The position numbers and the translations under genes were made by a program. The notes under the pieces are model-generated. The model had not been told where the DNA came from, made no database searches, and worked only from the letters and a program-made list of their open reading frames with translations. Below are positions 25,185-33,014 of a stretch of DNA of 64,000 bases, one piece after another; position 1 is the stretch's first letter, and each line of letters opens with the position of its first letter. The stretch comes from Rhodospirillales bacterium (GTDB lineage: Bacteria; Pseudomonadota; Alphaproteobacteria; Micavibrionales; Micavibrionaceae): the NCBI GenBank assembly GCA_020638155.1, contig JACKJB010000004.1:142810-206809 (forward strand), given 5' to 3'.

Positions 25185-27124
25185 ACACCAAACCCACACA
25201 ATCTGAAAGCGTTTTGAAATATCAGCAGCTCCGCGTGGTGATCGTCGGGCATGTCGATCACGGTAAATCGACCCTGATCGGGCGGCTGCTTTATGATACG
25301 GACAGCCTGCCTGCGGGGAAGGCGGAAGAGATTGAAAAGGTCAGCGCGCGGCGCGGGGCGGAGTCGATTGAATGGTCTTTTGTCCTGGATGCGTTCCAGG
25401 CCGAGCGCGACCAGGCGGTGACGATTGACACGACGCAGATCTGGTTTTCGACGGCCTTGCGCGATTACGTGATTATCGATGCGCCGGGGCACAGGGAATT
25501 TTTGAAAAACATGGTGTCCGGGGCGGCCGCAGCCGACGCCGCGATCCTGGTGGTCGATGCCGCCGAAGGGGTGCAGGAACAAACGCGCCGCCATGCCTAT
25601 CTGCTGCATTTGCTGGGCTTGCGGCAGGTTGCTGTGGTTATCAATAAGATGGATTCGCAGGGATACGATGCGGAGCGTTTTAATGAGGTTGCCAAGGATG
25701 TCGTGTCCTACCTGCAATCGATCGGTATGACCCCGCAGCATATCGTCCCGCTCTCGGCCCGGCATGGGGATATGATGGCCGGGCGGGGCGATCATATGGA
25801 CTGGTATCAGGGCAAGACGCTGGTTGAAATCCTCGATAGTTTCGAAGTCGCCGCCCCGCCGGTGGCGCGAGCGCTGCGTTTTGCCGTGCAGGATGTGTAC
25901 CGGCAGGATGAAAGCCGGATTATTGTCGGCCGCGTTGAAACCGGGATCATCCGCAAGGGCGATACGGTCTGCTTCTCCCCGGCCGGGGAAAAAGCGAAGG
26001 TCACTTCCATCGCCGTCTGGCCGCCGCAGGATGACAAGGTTGAAGCGCGCGCAGGCGAAGCGGTCGGGATCACGCTGGACCAGAAAATCTTTGTCGAACG
26101 CGGGCATATCGGCAGTCATGAAAAAAATATGCCGATGCTCTCCAACGTCTTGCGGGCCAATATTTTCTGGCTCGGGCACGAACCGCTGGCGGTCGGCAAT
26201 AGCTATAAGATCCGTTACGCCACGCACGAAGCGATGGTCACGGTGCAGTCGATTGACCGCGTGATCGATACGCAGGACCTCGCGCAGGACGAAGACGGCG
26301 CCGCCGTGGAACGCAACGCCGTGGCCGAGGTCACGCTGCGGGCGCGCCATATGCTGCCGATCGACCCGTATATCGATAATTTCCGCACCGGGCGGGTCGT
26401 GCTGTATGACGGCTATGACATTGTCGGCGGCGGGACGGTCAATATGGAAGGCTATGCCGACCAGCGCCGGATGATGAAGCCGGTTTCCGATAACATCTAT
26501 GCCGTCACCCACCTGACCAGCTATCCCGAGCGGGTGCGCCGCCAGGGCCATCACGGCGGGGTGTTCTGGTTCACCGGGCTGTCCGGGGCCGGGAAATCGA
26601 CGCTGGGGATGCTGGTGGAAAAGCAGCTGTTTGAAAAAGGTTACAACACCTATGTGCTCGACGGCGATAACGTGCGGCATGGCCTGTGCGCCGATCTGGG
26701 CTTCTCGCCGGAAGACCGGGCCGAAAATATCCGCCGCGTCGGCGAAGTTGCCGCGCTGCAGGCCGATGCCGGACTGATTACGATTACCGCCTTTATCTCG
26801 CCGTATCAGGACGACCGTGACCGCGCCCGTGCCGCCGCGCCGGACCGGTTCCATGAAATTTTCGTCAAGGCCGACCTGCGCACCTGTGAAAAGCGCGATC
26901 CCAAGGGGCTTTATAAAAAAGCCCGGGACGGCAAAATTCCTGAATTTACCGGGATTGATTCCCCTTACGAGCCGCCGCAAAACCCGGAGCTGGTCGTCGA
27001 TACGGAGAAAAACGATATCGAGCTCTGTGTCCGCCAGATTGTCAGCTATATTGAGCAGCAGGTGACTGAAGGCGTGACCAAAAAAGCCGAGGCCAAGGAT
27101 AAGGACAAAGCCCTTGCCGTCTGA
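25181..27124 (+). CDS. cysNC: Bifunctional sulfate adenylyltransferase subunit 1 / APS kinase (CysNC)
   Basis: A 647-residue fusion. The N-terminal part is an EF-Tu-like GTPase that drives APS synthesis with CysD: GHVDHGKSTLIGRLLYDT, DAPGHREFLKNM and NKMD. From about residue 460 the APS kinase follows (FWFTGLSGAGKSTLG, YVLDGDNVRHGL), which makes PAPS. The fusion (also called NodQ-type) is common in alphaproteobacteria. The start overlaps the GIY-YIG stop by 4 bp, so translation may now be coupled to the inserted gene. cysQ overlaps its end by 11 bp. Confidence 0.96.
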   Translation: MNTKPTQSESVLKYQQLRVVIVGHVDHGKSTLIGRLLYDTDSLPAGKAEEIEKVSARRGAESIEWSFVLDAFQAERDQAVTIDTTQIWFSTALRDYVIIDAPGHREFLKNMVSGAAAADAAILVVDAAEGVQEQTRRHAYLLHLLGLRQVAVVINKMDSQGYDAERFNEVAKDVVSYLQSIGMTPQHIVPLSARHGDMMAGRGDHMDWYQGKTLVEILDSFEVAAPPVARALRFAVQDVYRQDESRIIVGRVETGIIRKGDTVCFSPAGEKAKVTSIAVWPPQDDKVEARAGEAVGITLDQKIFVERGHIGSHEKNMPMLSNVLRANIFWLGHEPLAVGNSYKIRYATHEAMVTVQSIDRVIDTQDLAQDEDGAAVERNAVAEVTLRARHMLPIDPYIDNFRTGRVVLYDGYDIVGGGTVNMEGYADQRRMMKPVSDNIYAVTHLTSYPERVRRQGHHGGVFWFTGLSGAGKSTLGMLVEKQLFEKGYNTYVLDGDNVRHGLCADLGFSPEDRAENIRRVGEVAALQADAGLITITAFISPYQDDRDRARAAAPDRFHEIFVKADLRTCEKRDPKGLYKKARDGKIPEFTGIDSPYEPPQNPELVVDTEKNDIELCVRQIVSYIEQQVTEGVTKKAEAKDKDKALAV

Positions 27125-27956
27125 GCAGCAAAATAAGCTCCTCGCCCATCCCGGCGCACTGTGTAACATGATCCGCCGCGTCGCGGTCGAGGCGGGAGAG
27201 CTGACGCTTGATTATTTCGAAGAAACCGGCATGACCGATGTCGAGGCCAAGGCGGACGGCTCTCCGGTGACGCTGGCCGACCAAAAAGCCGAAGCGGTGA
27301 TTGAAAAGGCGCTCGCCGATATAACCCCGGATGTGCCGATGGTCGGGGAGGAAGCTACGGCGGCCGGCCGAATCCCGGACCTTGGCAACACAGAGTATTT
27401 CTGGCTGGTTGACCCGCTCGACGGGACCAAGGAATTCATTACCGGCAGCGGCGATTACACGGTGAATATTGCACTGATCCATAAAGCTGTGCCGGTTCTT
27501 GGCGTCGTTTACGCCCCGGTCAAAGGCGAGCTTTATGCCGGGCACGGGCCGGGGACGGCGGTGCGCTACCTGGAAGACAGCGATAAAGAAAAACCGATCT
27601 ATGTCCGCACACCGCCTGCCGAAGGCCTGACGGTTGTTGCCAGCCTGAACCATAGTAACCAGCAGCGCCTGGATGCGTTCTTAAATGATTACAAGGTTGC
27701 CAAAGTCTTAAAGCGCGGCAGCTCTCTGAAAATCTGTGCGGTAGCGGCGGGCAAGGCGGATTTATATCCCCGGCTCGGGCCGACCTGCGAATGGGATACG
27801 GCGGCAGGCGATGCGGTGCTGCGGTCTGCCGGGGGGATCATTACCGATTTGCAGGGGAAAGATTTCTGTTACGGCCACTGCGAACGGAAATTCCTGAACA
27901 GCGAATTCATCGCCTGTTCCGAAGCTTTAAGGGTAAGCGATGAAAAAGCATCGTAG
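27114..27956 (+). CDS. cysQ: 3'(2'),5'-bisphosphate nucleotidase CysQ
   Basis: A 280-residue magnesium-dependent phosphatase that removes PAP, the by-product of PAPS use. The metal motifs are GSPVTLADQKAE, VGEEA, LVDPLDGTKEFI and CEWDTAAGDAVLRSAGG, the last being the complete WDxAAG form missing in the 21.5-kb paralogue. The TTG at 27114 has AAGGAC eight bases upstream inside cysNC; an internal ATG at 27168 (MIRRVAVEAG) is a possible alternative. Position in the operon supports the PAP role. A 14-bp tandem repeat spans the stop codon. Confidence 0.93.
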   Translation: MPSEQQNKLLAHPGALCNMIRRVAVEAGELTLDYFEETGMTDVEAKADGSPVTLADQKAEAVIEKALADITPDVPMVGEEATAAGRIPDLGNTEYFWLVDPLDGTKEFITGSGDYTVNIALIHKAVPVLGVVYAPVKGELYAGHGPGTAVRYLEDSDKEKPIYVRTPPAEGLTVVASLNHSNQQRLDAFLNDYKVAKVLKRGSSLKICAVAAGKADLYPRLGPTCEWDTAAGDAVLRSAGGIITDLQGKDFCYGHCERKFLNSEFIACSEALRVSDEKAS

Positions 27957-27978
27957 ATTATTTATCGTAGATTATTTA
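27951..27978. repeat. 14-bp perfect tandem duplication at convergent gene ends
   Basis: TCGTAGATTATTTA occurs twice back to back (27951-27964 and 27965-27978). The first copy carries the cysQ stop codon and the second the stop codon of the converging gene at 27972. Confidence 0.85.
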
Positions 27979-28706
27979 TAGCAATGTTCGACCAGCAGCT
28001 CCAGAACCACATTGATCCCCGATAAGTCGTAGACAAGGGTCTGTACGGTGTTATTCGGCGGAACAAGTTTAAAGATCGCCTGCTGGTTGGTACGAAGCTT
28101 TTTGACGAAATCAACGGGTTGAGAAGAAAATACGGCGCGTTTATCGGTCGATATTTCCCACTCCATAAGGCTTTCGCGGCCGTTATCAAACTGGACGGTA
28201 ACGGGCATGACCATCAGGACATCGGCGGCTTGCCATTCAGTCAGGGTGGCTTTCCAGTCTATATAAACATCGGTTTTCCCCGAGCGGCACATAATCACAA
28301 GTTCCGGTCTGCGGCGCAGCCCGGACGTGTCTACGATTTCCTCAATAGCATGGTTTTTAAGATACATGATGTTGTCACCTGCCGAACTGCGGCGTTTGAT
28401 GACTTCCCAGAAACCGTATTTTTCAAGAATTTCTTTTTCTTTTTCAGCCTTTTCCGGGGCCAGCAAGCCGGCGCTGCCGGCGAGGCTGTCATAACAGAAC
28501 AGGCGTTCAATCCTGTTCTTAAAACGGGTGCATGTCTGGAGTTTTTCTTCGGTCGTTGGTTCTGTCTCTTCTTCGGCGGCTTCGTTTTCTGTCTGGGCTG
28601 TGTTCTGTGCCTGCGCCGTTTGCGGAACAGCGCTAATCACCCATAGCGCAACGAGAGCGACAGGCAGGACGATACGGATCAAAGACAATAACGATACGTG
28701 CTTCAT
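27972..28706 (-). CDS. Secreted TagO/VasI-like protein
   Basis: A 244-residue protein with a signal peptide (IVLPVALVALWVISAVPQTAQAQ). An acidic linker is followed by LQTCTRFKNRIERLFCYDSL, a Cys-x-CYD pattern seen in proteins annotated as type VI secretion-associated TagO/VasI and similar secreted domains. Later segments (LRRRPELVIMCRSGKTDVYI, VTVQFDNG) fit the same beta-rich domain. No type VI genes lie in the window, so the secretion link is weak. The start overlaps the pleD stop by 4 bp (ATGA), so it is in the divK-pleD operon. Confidence 0.6.
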   Translation of the reverse strand: MKHVSLLSLIRIVLPVALVALWVISAVPQTAQAQNTAQTENEAAEEETEPTTEEKLQTCTRFKNRIERLFCYDSLAGSAGLLAPEKAEKEKEILEKYGFWEVIKRRSSAGDNIMYLKNHAIEEIVDTSGLRRRPELVIMCRSGKTDVYIDWKATLTEWQAADVLMVMPVTVQFDNGRESLMEWEISTDKRAVFSSQPVDFVKKLRTNQQAIFKLVPPNNTVQTLVYDLSGINVVLELLVEHCYK

Positions 28707-30130
28707 TCAATCTCCCGGCGAGCATCGGACTTGTATTTCTCTGGTTCCAGTTTACCAAAATTTTCAAAAACAGTACAGTTTCTGCCGCCGTTCTTGGCTT
28801 CGTACAAAGCTGTGTCGGCACGGTCCAGCACTTCCTGAACGGAATAATCTCCGGGTTCTATCAGGGCGCCGCCGATCGATGTTGTGATCTCCAGGGATAT
28901 ATCTTTGCTCCGGCAGCGCACCGGCGCATCGGCAATGGAGCAGCGCAAACGCTCGGCAATAATCATGGCGCGTTCAGCAGGAACATCGGGCAGGATCGCG
29001 ACAAACTCTTCACCGCCCAACCGGGCGACCAGGTCAAACCCCCGTAAATTATCACGCAGCCGGTCGGCGAATTCCTGCAGGACTTCATCGCCGATCACAT
29101 GGCCGTAAGTATCGTTGACCAGCTTGAAATGGTCGATATCCAGGATCAGGACGCCGACATTCCGGCCGCTGATTTTACTGTCATCCAGCTTTTTCTGCAG
29201 GTGGACCTCGAGATAGCGGCGGTTAAACAGGCCCGTTCCGCCGTCCCGCACAGCCATTTCCAGGCTGTTTTCGTAAGAATCGCGCAGCCGTTTCTGGAAA
29301 CGCTTCCGGCGGATCTGGGTTCGCGCCCGTGCCAGAAGCTCGTTCCGGTCCACAGGGCGCATAATATAATCATGCGCGCCGATTTCCAGCCCCCGGGCGA
29401 TCCGCTCCATATCGTCTTCGGTGGCAATCATGATAATCGGTACGGCGCGGGTACGCTCATTGGAACGGAGATGAGAGCATAGCCGCAGGCCATCCTCTTT
29501 TTTGAGATTCAGGCTGATAATCAATAGGTCGAAATCATGTTGCGAAGCATATTCCATCGCTTTCATCCCGCTATCAACCGGTATGACGTTATCATTGTCC
29601 CGGTGAAGCGTTTCCGCGATTTTATCGGCTTCGAAATTCTGGTCCTCGACGATCAGGACGCGGGCATGATCGACCGGTTCGTCCATGACGCTTTTATTGT
29701 CATCGACGACACCAAGCTGTGAGGCCGTATTTTCCCGGGCCTGCCATTCATCAATGGTCATTTTCAGGCGCACGAGCGAGCTAACCCGCGCCATCAGGGC
29801 GATATCGTTGACAGGCTTGCTGAGAAAATCATCGGCCCCGGATTCCAGGCCGCGGACCTTATCAACAGCATCAGTCAATGCCGTGACCATGACAACGGGA
29901 ATATGGGCAACCATAGGGTTGTCTTTGATCCGCTTACAGACTTCAAAGCCGTCCATCCCCGGCATCATGACGTCCAGAAGGACAAGGTCCGGGCGGTCCT
30001 CTTCAACTTTTTGCAGGGCTTCTTCGCCGCTGGTTGCGGTCAGAACGTCATAATACTCGCTGCTCAGCTTGGCTTCGAGCAGTTTTACGTTCGGCAGGAT
30101 ATCGTCTACAACCAGTATACGGGCGGACAT
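28703..30130 (-). CDS. pleD: PleD-type response regulator diguanylate cyclase
   Basis: A 475-residue protein with two receiver domains and a GGDEF domain that makes cyclic di-GMP. The first receiver has the phosphorylation site D53 (LVLLDVMMPGMDG). The second (about 155-275) has Ser in place of the Asp (DLLIISLNLK), so it is an adaptor, as in Caulobacter PleD. The cyclase motif is GGEEF (372-376), and the product-inhibition site RGFD (363-366) sits at the usual spacing. In Caulobacter PleD drives the swarmer-to-stalked transition. It lies 30 bp after divK and is coupled to the next gene. Confidence 0.96.
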   Translation of the reverse strand: MSARILVVDDILPNVKLLEAKLSSEYYDVLTATSGEEALQKVEEDRPDLVLLDVMMPGMDGFEVCKRIKDNPMVAHIPVVMVTALTDAVDKVRGLESGADDFLSKPVNDIALMARVSSLVRLKMTIDEWQARENTASQLGVVDDNKSVMDEPVDHARVLIVEDQNFEADKIAETLHRDNDNVIPVDSGMKAMEYASQHDFDLLIISLNLKKEDGLRLCSHLRSNERTRAVPIIMIATEDDMERIARGLEIGAHDYIMRPVDRNELLARARTQIRRKRFQKRLRDSYENSLEMAVRDGGTGLFNRRYLEVHLQKKLDDSKISGRNVGVLILDIDHFKLVNDTYGHVIGDEVLQEFADRLRDNLRGFDLVARLGGEEFVAILPDVPAERAMIIAERLRCSIADAPVRCRSKDISLEITTSIGGALIEPGDYSVQEVLDRADTALYEAKNGGRNCTVFENFGKLEPEKYKSDARREIE

Positions 30131-30160
30131 CTGTTCCCCTTATTGTCCTTTTTACACGCT

Positions 30161-30526
30161 TTACTTCAGATATTTCTCAATGACTTCTATAAAGCTCGTC
30201 ACTGAGATCGGCTTGGAAATATAATCTTCACAGCCGCCTTCGCGGATTTTCTGTTCATCGCCTTTCATGGCAAAGGCCGTAACGGCAATCACCGGGATCG
30301 TTTTCAGCTCCTCATCTTCCTTCAGCCATTTGGTGACATCAAGGCCGGAAACCTCAGGAAGCTGGATATCCATTAAGATCAGGTCGGGCTTTTTCTCTCG
30401 CGCCAGATCGAGCACTTCATTGCCGTTCCTGGTTTCGACCGTGTCAATGCCGTGCGCTTCCAGCAAATCATGGAAGAGCTTCATGTTAAGCTCGTTATCT
30501 TCAACTATCAGTACGGTTTTACTCAT
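30161..30526 (-). CDS. divK: Single-domain response regulator DivK
   Basis: A 121-residue receiver without output domain. The acidic pair is in VEDNELNMKL, the phosphorylation site is D53 (LILMDIQLPEVSG), and VTAFAMKGDE and SKPIS supply the Thr and Lys. Sequence, size and its place directly before pleD match DivK, the cell-fate regulator that acts through DivJ, PleC and DivL on CtrA. The kinases are not in the window. Confidence 0.95.
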   Translation of the reverse strand: MSKTVLIVEDNELNMKLFHDLLEAHGIDTVETRNGNEVLDLAREKKPDLILMDIQLPEVSGLDVTKWLKEDEELKTIPVIAVTAFAMKGDEQKIREGGCEDYISKPISVTSFIEVIEKYLK

Positions 30527-30597
30527 CTTGTCCCCATAGCCCGAAAAGGCGTCTGTCTAATGATCCTACCTGAATCTGCTTGCCAAAGAGTTAAATT

Positions 30598-30630
30598 TAA
30601 AGGGATTTTTGTCCTGAGTCGATCCCTTTA
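30598..30630 (-). terminator. Inverted repeat between eipB and divK
   Basis: TAAAGGGAT (30598-30606) and ATCCCTTTA (30622-30630) form a perfect 9-bp stem with a 15-base loop. It follows the eipB stop on the minus strand and lies upstream of divK. There is no clean T-run, so it could be a weak terminator or a regulator site for divK. Confidence 0.4.
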
Positions 30631-30663
30631 CTACCGCTTTTTTTGTAGATTTTATGGCATATA

Positions 30664-31536
30664 TTACGGTGAACTGACGGCTTGCGCCCCGCAATCCTCG
30701 GCCTGGAGCTTTTCCAGCGCCACCAGCCGCTGTGTGACGGAAAAATCATGATATTCGACTAACATATCACTAATGACGCCGTTTTCATGGAAAACAACGT
30801 CCATTTCATAATCCGAGTTGGCATTCGGGTCCTGGGTCGGGAAGAACGCCATCCGGACTTTCCATGCCGGTGACGCCACCAGTTCGGCGTTCACTTCAGC
30901 CTGATCCTTAAACATCGACACAGCATCAAGCTTTTTGCCGATAAAAGCGCTGATTTCGACCGGGCCTTCATCATCGCTGCCGTCAAAAACCGTGGCGCTG
31001 TAGAATTTTTTGCCTTCTATCGCTTTTTCCAGCACGGCAAGGCTATGCCCCATTGGGAACAGGGTTGCCGGTTTCAGATCGTATGACAGTCCTTCCGGCA
31101 GCTTATACACGGCCTGCCCGCCGTTTCCGGCGTCCATTTCGGCGCGCCCGCGGATTTCCTGGTATAGCGAGCCATTGCGCTTCCGGCGCGAGGTGAAATC
31201 AAAGCTTTGCCCGTCAAAGGTCTCATAGGTCGAAAAATCGCTGGTAATGCGGATCGGCGGGCTGTCGGCATATTCGTAAAACAGGTTGAAGCGGTGATCT
31301 GTCGTCCATGCCTCGCAGCCCGGCTTCCATTCGTAAAACATCTGTCCGCTGATATTGACAATCTGTGACCCGCTGCTCTTAGAGACCATCTCAATGTCAT
31401 AAAGCGCTTTATGCGGCGCCATTTTCTCCTTCAGACCAAGCGGTCCGGCCAGGGCAGGATTGCCAGCGGGCAGTAAAGAGATCATCAGGGCACAAACAAG
31501 AATGCGTGGTATCTGGCGCAAGGTCTTTAAATCCAT
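30664..31536 (-). CDS. eipB: Cell envelope integrity protein EipB (DUF1849)
   Basis: A 290-residue periplasmic protein with signal peptide (LVCALMISLLPAGNPALA). The mature part starts MAPHKALYDIEMVSKSSGSQ, the DUF1849 signature, and continues with GQMFYEWKPGCEAWTTDHRF. Two Cys (PGCEAW and AEDCGAQ near the end) match the conserved disulfide pair. In Brucella EipB forms a spiral beta-barrel needed for envelope stability and for resistance to cell-wall stress. It stands alone upstream of divK, on the same strand. Confidence 0.9.
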   Translation of the reverse strand: MDLKTLRQIPRILVCALMISLLPAGNPALAGPLGLKEKMAPHKALYDIEMVSKSSGSQIVNISGQMFYEWKPGCEAWTTDHRFNLFYEYADSPPIRITSDFSTYETFDGQSFDFTSRRKRNGSLYQEIRGRAEMDAGNGGQAVYKLPEGLSYDLKPATLFPMGHSLAVLEKAIEGKKFYSATVFDGSDDEGPVEISAFIGKKLDAVSMFKDQAEVNAELVASPAWKVRMAFFPTQDPNANSDYEMDVVFHENGVISDMLVEYHDFSVTQRLVALEKLQAEDCGAQAVSSP

Positions 31537-31621
31537 GTCAAATGAAAGACTTATATATAATGATGATATCGCAATAAGCGCCTAAGGCAAACGCTAATCG
31601 GAATAAATGCAGGTAAAACCC

Positions 31622-31703
31622 GGAAAAGAGGAAACTCTTTCCCATACCGGCTAGGTAATTTTGGCCGTGGCGGCAAAATCGAGTCGGTGCCGGCCGGGCG
31701 GCA
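31622..31703 (+). ncRNA. Candidate structured RNA: three hairpins
   Basis: Hairpin 1: GGAAAAGAG (31622-31630), GAAA tetraloop, CTCTTTCC (31635-31642). Hairpin 2: TTTTGGCCG (31659-31667), loop TGG, CGGCAAAA (31671-31678), with one bulged G. Hairpin 3: TGCCG (31688-31692), six-base loop, CGGCA (31699-31703), followed by a pyrimidine-rich tail. It could be a leader element of the GGDEF gene or a small RNA. The strand is inferred from the downstream gene. Confidence 0.3.
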
Positions 31704-31763
31704 TATTCTTCCTGTTCCTTTTTAAGTGCCTGATATTAATTAAAAAAATACCATGCCAATTTT

Positions 31764-31778
31764 TGGCACGGCTTTCGC
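31764..31778 (+). promoter_or_regulatory. Sigma-54-like promoter (TGGCACG-N4-TCGC)
   Basis: TGGCACG, four bases, TCGC differs from the sigma-54 consensus TGGCACG-N4-TTGC by one base. It lies about 80 bp before the GGDEF start and overlaps one arm of the TGCCAA/TTGGCA palindrome. Confidence 0.35.
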
Positions 31779-31856
31779 AATACCTAAGATCGTGGGACGG
31801 TTACCCCATCACGAAAAAGTAGTTTGGTTGAAAGTTGAATTAAAAGGGTGAAGTCT

Positions 31857-32651
31857 ATGACAACGGACTTGGTGAAATACAGGCAACTGGAAAAAGCGAC
31901 CGTAACGGCGGGTGTTGCTTTATTCCGGGACCTGCTAAAGAACGGGGACGGGACCGCGTCTCCGGTCGTACGCGACGGCGCTGAAGCGGAAAAGCTTCTG
32001 AAATTGCTGGAACAGCAGGCGCTGGAGCGTGACGGCCATACCCGCACGATGAGCGGAGCGGTCGCCCTGATTAAATATGCTCATAAAATGATCGAGCGCG
32101 CCGAAAGCGTGATCGAGGCGCAGGGCCGCCGTATTGAACATCTGGAACATCTGGCGACCACGGACGAATTGACGGGGCTGAAAAACCGCCGCGGCTTTTA
32201 CGAAGCCTTTATGATGGAGCTGGATAAATGTGAGCGCGGGCTTAGCCAGGGCGGCCTGCTGATCCTGATCGATCTTGATAATTTTAAAACCGTCAACGAT
32301 ACGCACGGCCATATGGCGGGCGATGCCTGCCTGCGCCTGACGGCCAAAGCGCTGGGGCAGGATATCCGCACCATGGATGTCGCGGCGCGTCTTGGCGGTG
32401 ATGAATTTGTCCTTCTCCTCTCCAACACATGCAAGGAGCAAGCTGCCGGGCGAGCTCAGAATCTCGCCTGGCAGCTTAATCACCTGAGTTTGGCCTGGCA
32501 CGGGGAAGAAATTCCCGTGCGGGCCTCCCTCGGGCTGAGGCAGTTCGGGGCAGGGGATAAGGCAGAACATATTTTTAACGCGGCCGATATCGCGCTGTAC
32601 GAGAACAAACAGCGCAAGCCGAAAAAGGAGCCGTACACCGTAAACAGATAA
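31857..32651 (+). CDS. GGDEF diguanylate cyclase with helical N-terminal domain
   Basis: A 264-residue cytoplasmic protein. The first 100 residues are helical with a coiled-coil end (VIEAQGRRIEHLEHL) and no recognised sensor. The cyclase domain follows: DELTGLKNRRGFYEAF, LIDLDNFKTVNDTHGH and the active GGDEF (180-184). The inhibition site RTMD (171-174) is intact, so the enzyme should be active and feedback-controlled. The ATG at 31857 follows AAAAGGG; a GTG three codons earlier overlaps that site. Input may come through the unusual upstream region. Confidence 0.92.
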   Translation: MTTDLVKYRQLEKATVTAGVALFRDLLKNGDGTASPVVRDGAEAEKLLKLLEQQALERDGHTRTMSGAVALIKYAHKMIERAESVIEAQGRRIEHLEHLATTDELTGLKNRRGFYEAFMMELDKCERGLSQGGLLILIDLDNFKTVNDTHGHMAGDACLRLTAKALGQDIRTMDVAARLGGDEFVLLLSNTCKEQAAGRAQNLAWQLNHLSLAWHGEEIPVRASLGLRQFGAGDKAEHIFNAADIALYENKQRKPKKEPYTVNR

Positions 32652-32772
32652 ATCGAAATTTTACAGTTTTCGCCTGCCGCCCCTCCCTAACCGTGAACCC
32701 AAACCCAAGGCAGGCGATTCCCCCGGCCCGGTTCGTTCCCCAAGCGAACCGGGCCAATCCTTTTTGAAACCT

Positions 32773-32940
32773 CCCTCTCCCTATGGGAGAGGGCAACGAA
32801 GCTTATCGCGCCGTAGCGTTAGCGAAGGCGGATTAGCTGCAGTGGGTGAGGGCCGTTGTGTTTTTCCCTCACCCAGCTTCGACTAGGTTCAGCTTCGCTT
32901 CACCAAGTCTGTGCACCCCTCTCTCTGAAGGGAGAGGGGG
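32773..32940. repeat. Composite palindromic element (MITE-like)
   Basis: It contains three inverted repeats: CCCTCTCCC/GGGAGAGGG (32773-32793, loop TAT), TGGGTGAGGG/CCCTCACCCA (32843-32852 and 32866-32875), and CCCCTCTCTCT/GGGAGAGGGG (32916-32940). The outer pairs can also anneal to each other, closing the whole 168 bp. An imperfect palindrome at 32809-32828 is shared with 496-515. Such elements are typical non-autonomous intergenic repeats. Confidence 0.65.
32809..32828 (-). repeat. Dispersed short repeat, copy 2 (copy 1 at 496-515)
   Basis: CGCCGTAGCGTTAGCGAAGG is the reverse complement of the 496-515 sequence CCTTCGCCAAGGCTACGGCG except for two bases. Both copies lie in non-coding repeat-rich spacers. 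Confidence 0.7.
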
Positions 32941-33014
32941 TAGTGAGTTTTTATGCTCTTGAACTCCGCCCGTTTTTATTGCTAACCTTATGTCCATAAA
33001 AACAGGGAGTAACA

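Larger units (their letters stand above)
31537..31856. other. Structured intergenic leader upstream of a GGDEF gene
   Basis: This 320-bp gene-free region separates divergent eipB and the GGDEF gene. It contains three consecutive hairpins (31622-31703), an inverted repeat TGCCAA/TTGGCA (31754-31768) and a sigma-54-like site (31764-31778). I checked it against the c-di-GMP riboswitch class I consensus and saw only a short match (GGCAAAC near 31587), so no class is assigned. Confidence 0.5.
32652..33014. other. Non-coding region holding a nested palindromic repeat element
   Basis: No gene is seen. The middle (32773-32940) is a set of nested inverted repeats described separately. The flanks show no promoter-like or coding signals beyond the ribosome binding site of the next gene. 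Confidence 0.6.

Noticed and set aside
25022..27169. 715-residue minus-strand open frame across cysNC
   Set aside because: It is antisense to a complete, well-conserved CysNC protein and is explained by GC-rich codon usage.
31561..31660. c-di-GMP class I riboswitch before the GGDEF gene
   Set aside because: Only a short GGCAAAC match and a GAAA tetraloop were found; the conserved CGCAAAGC-type junction and the second stem are missing.
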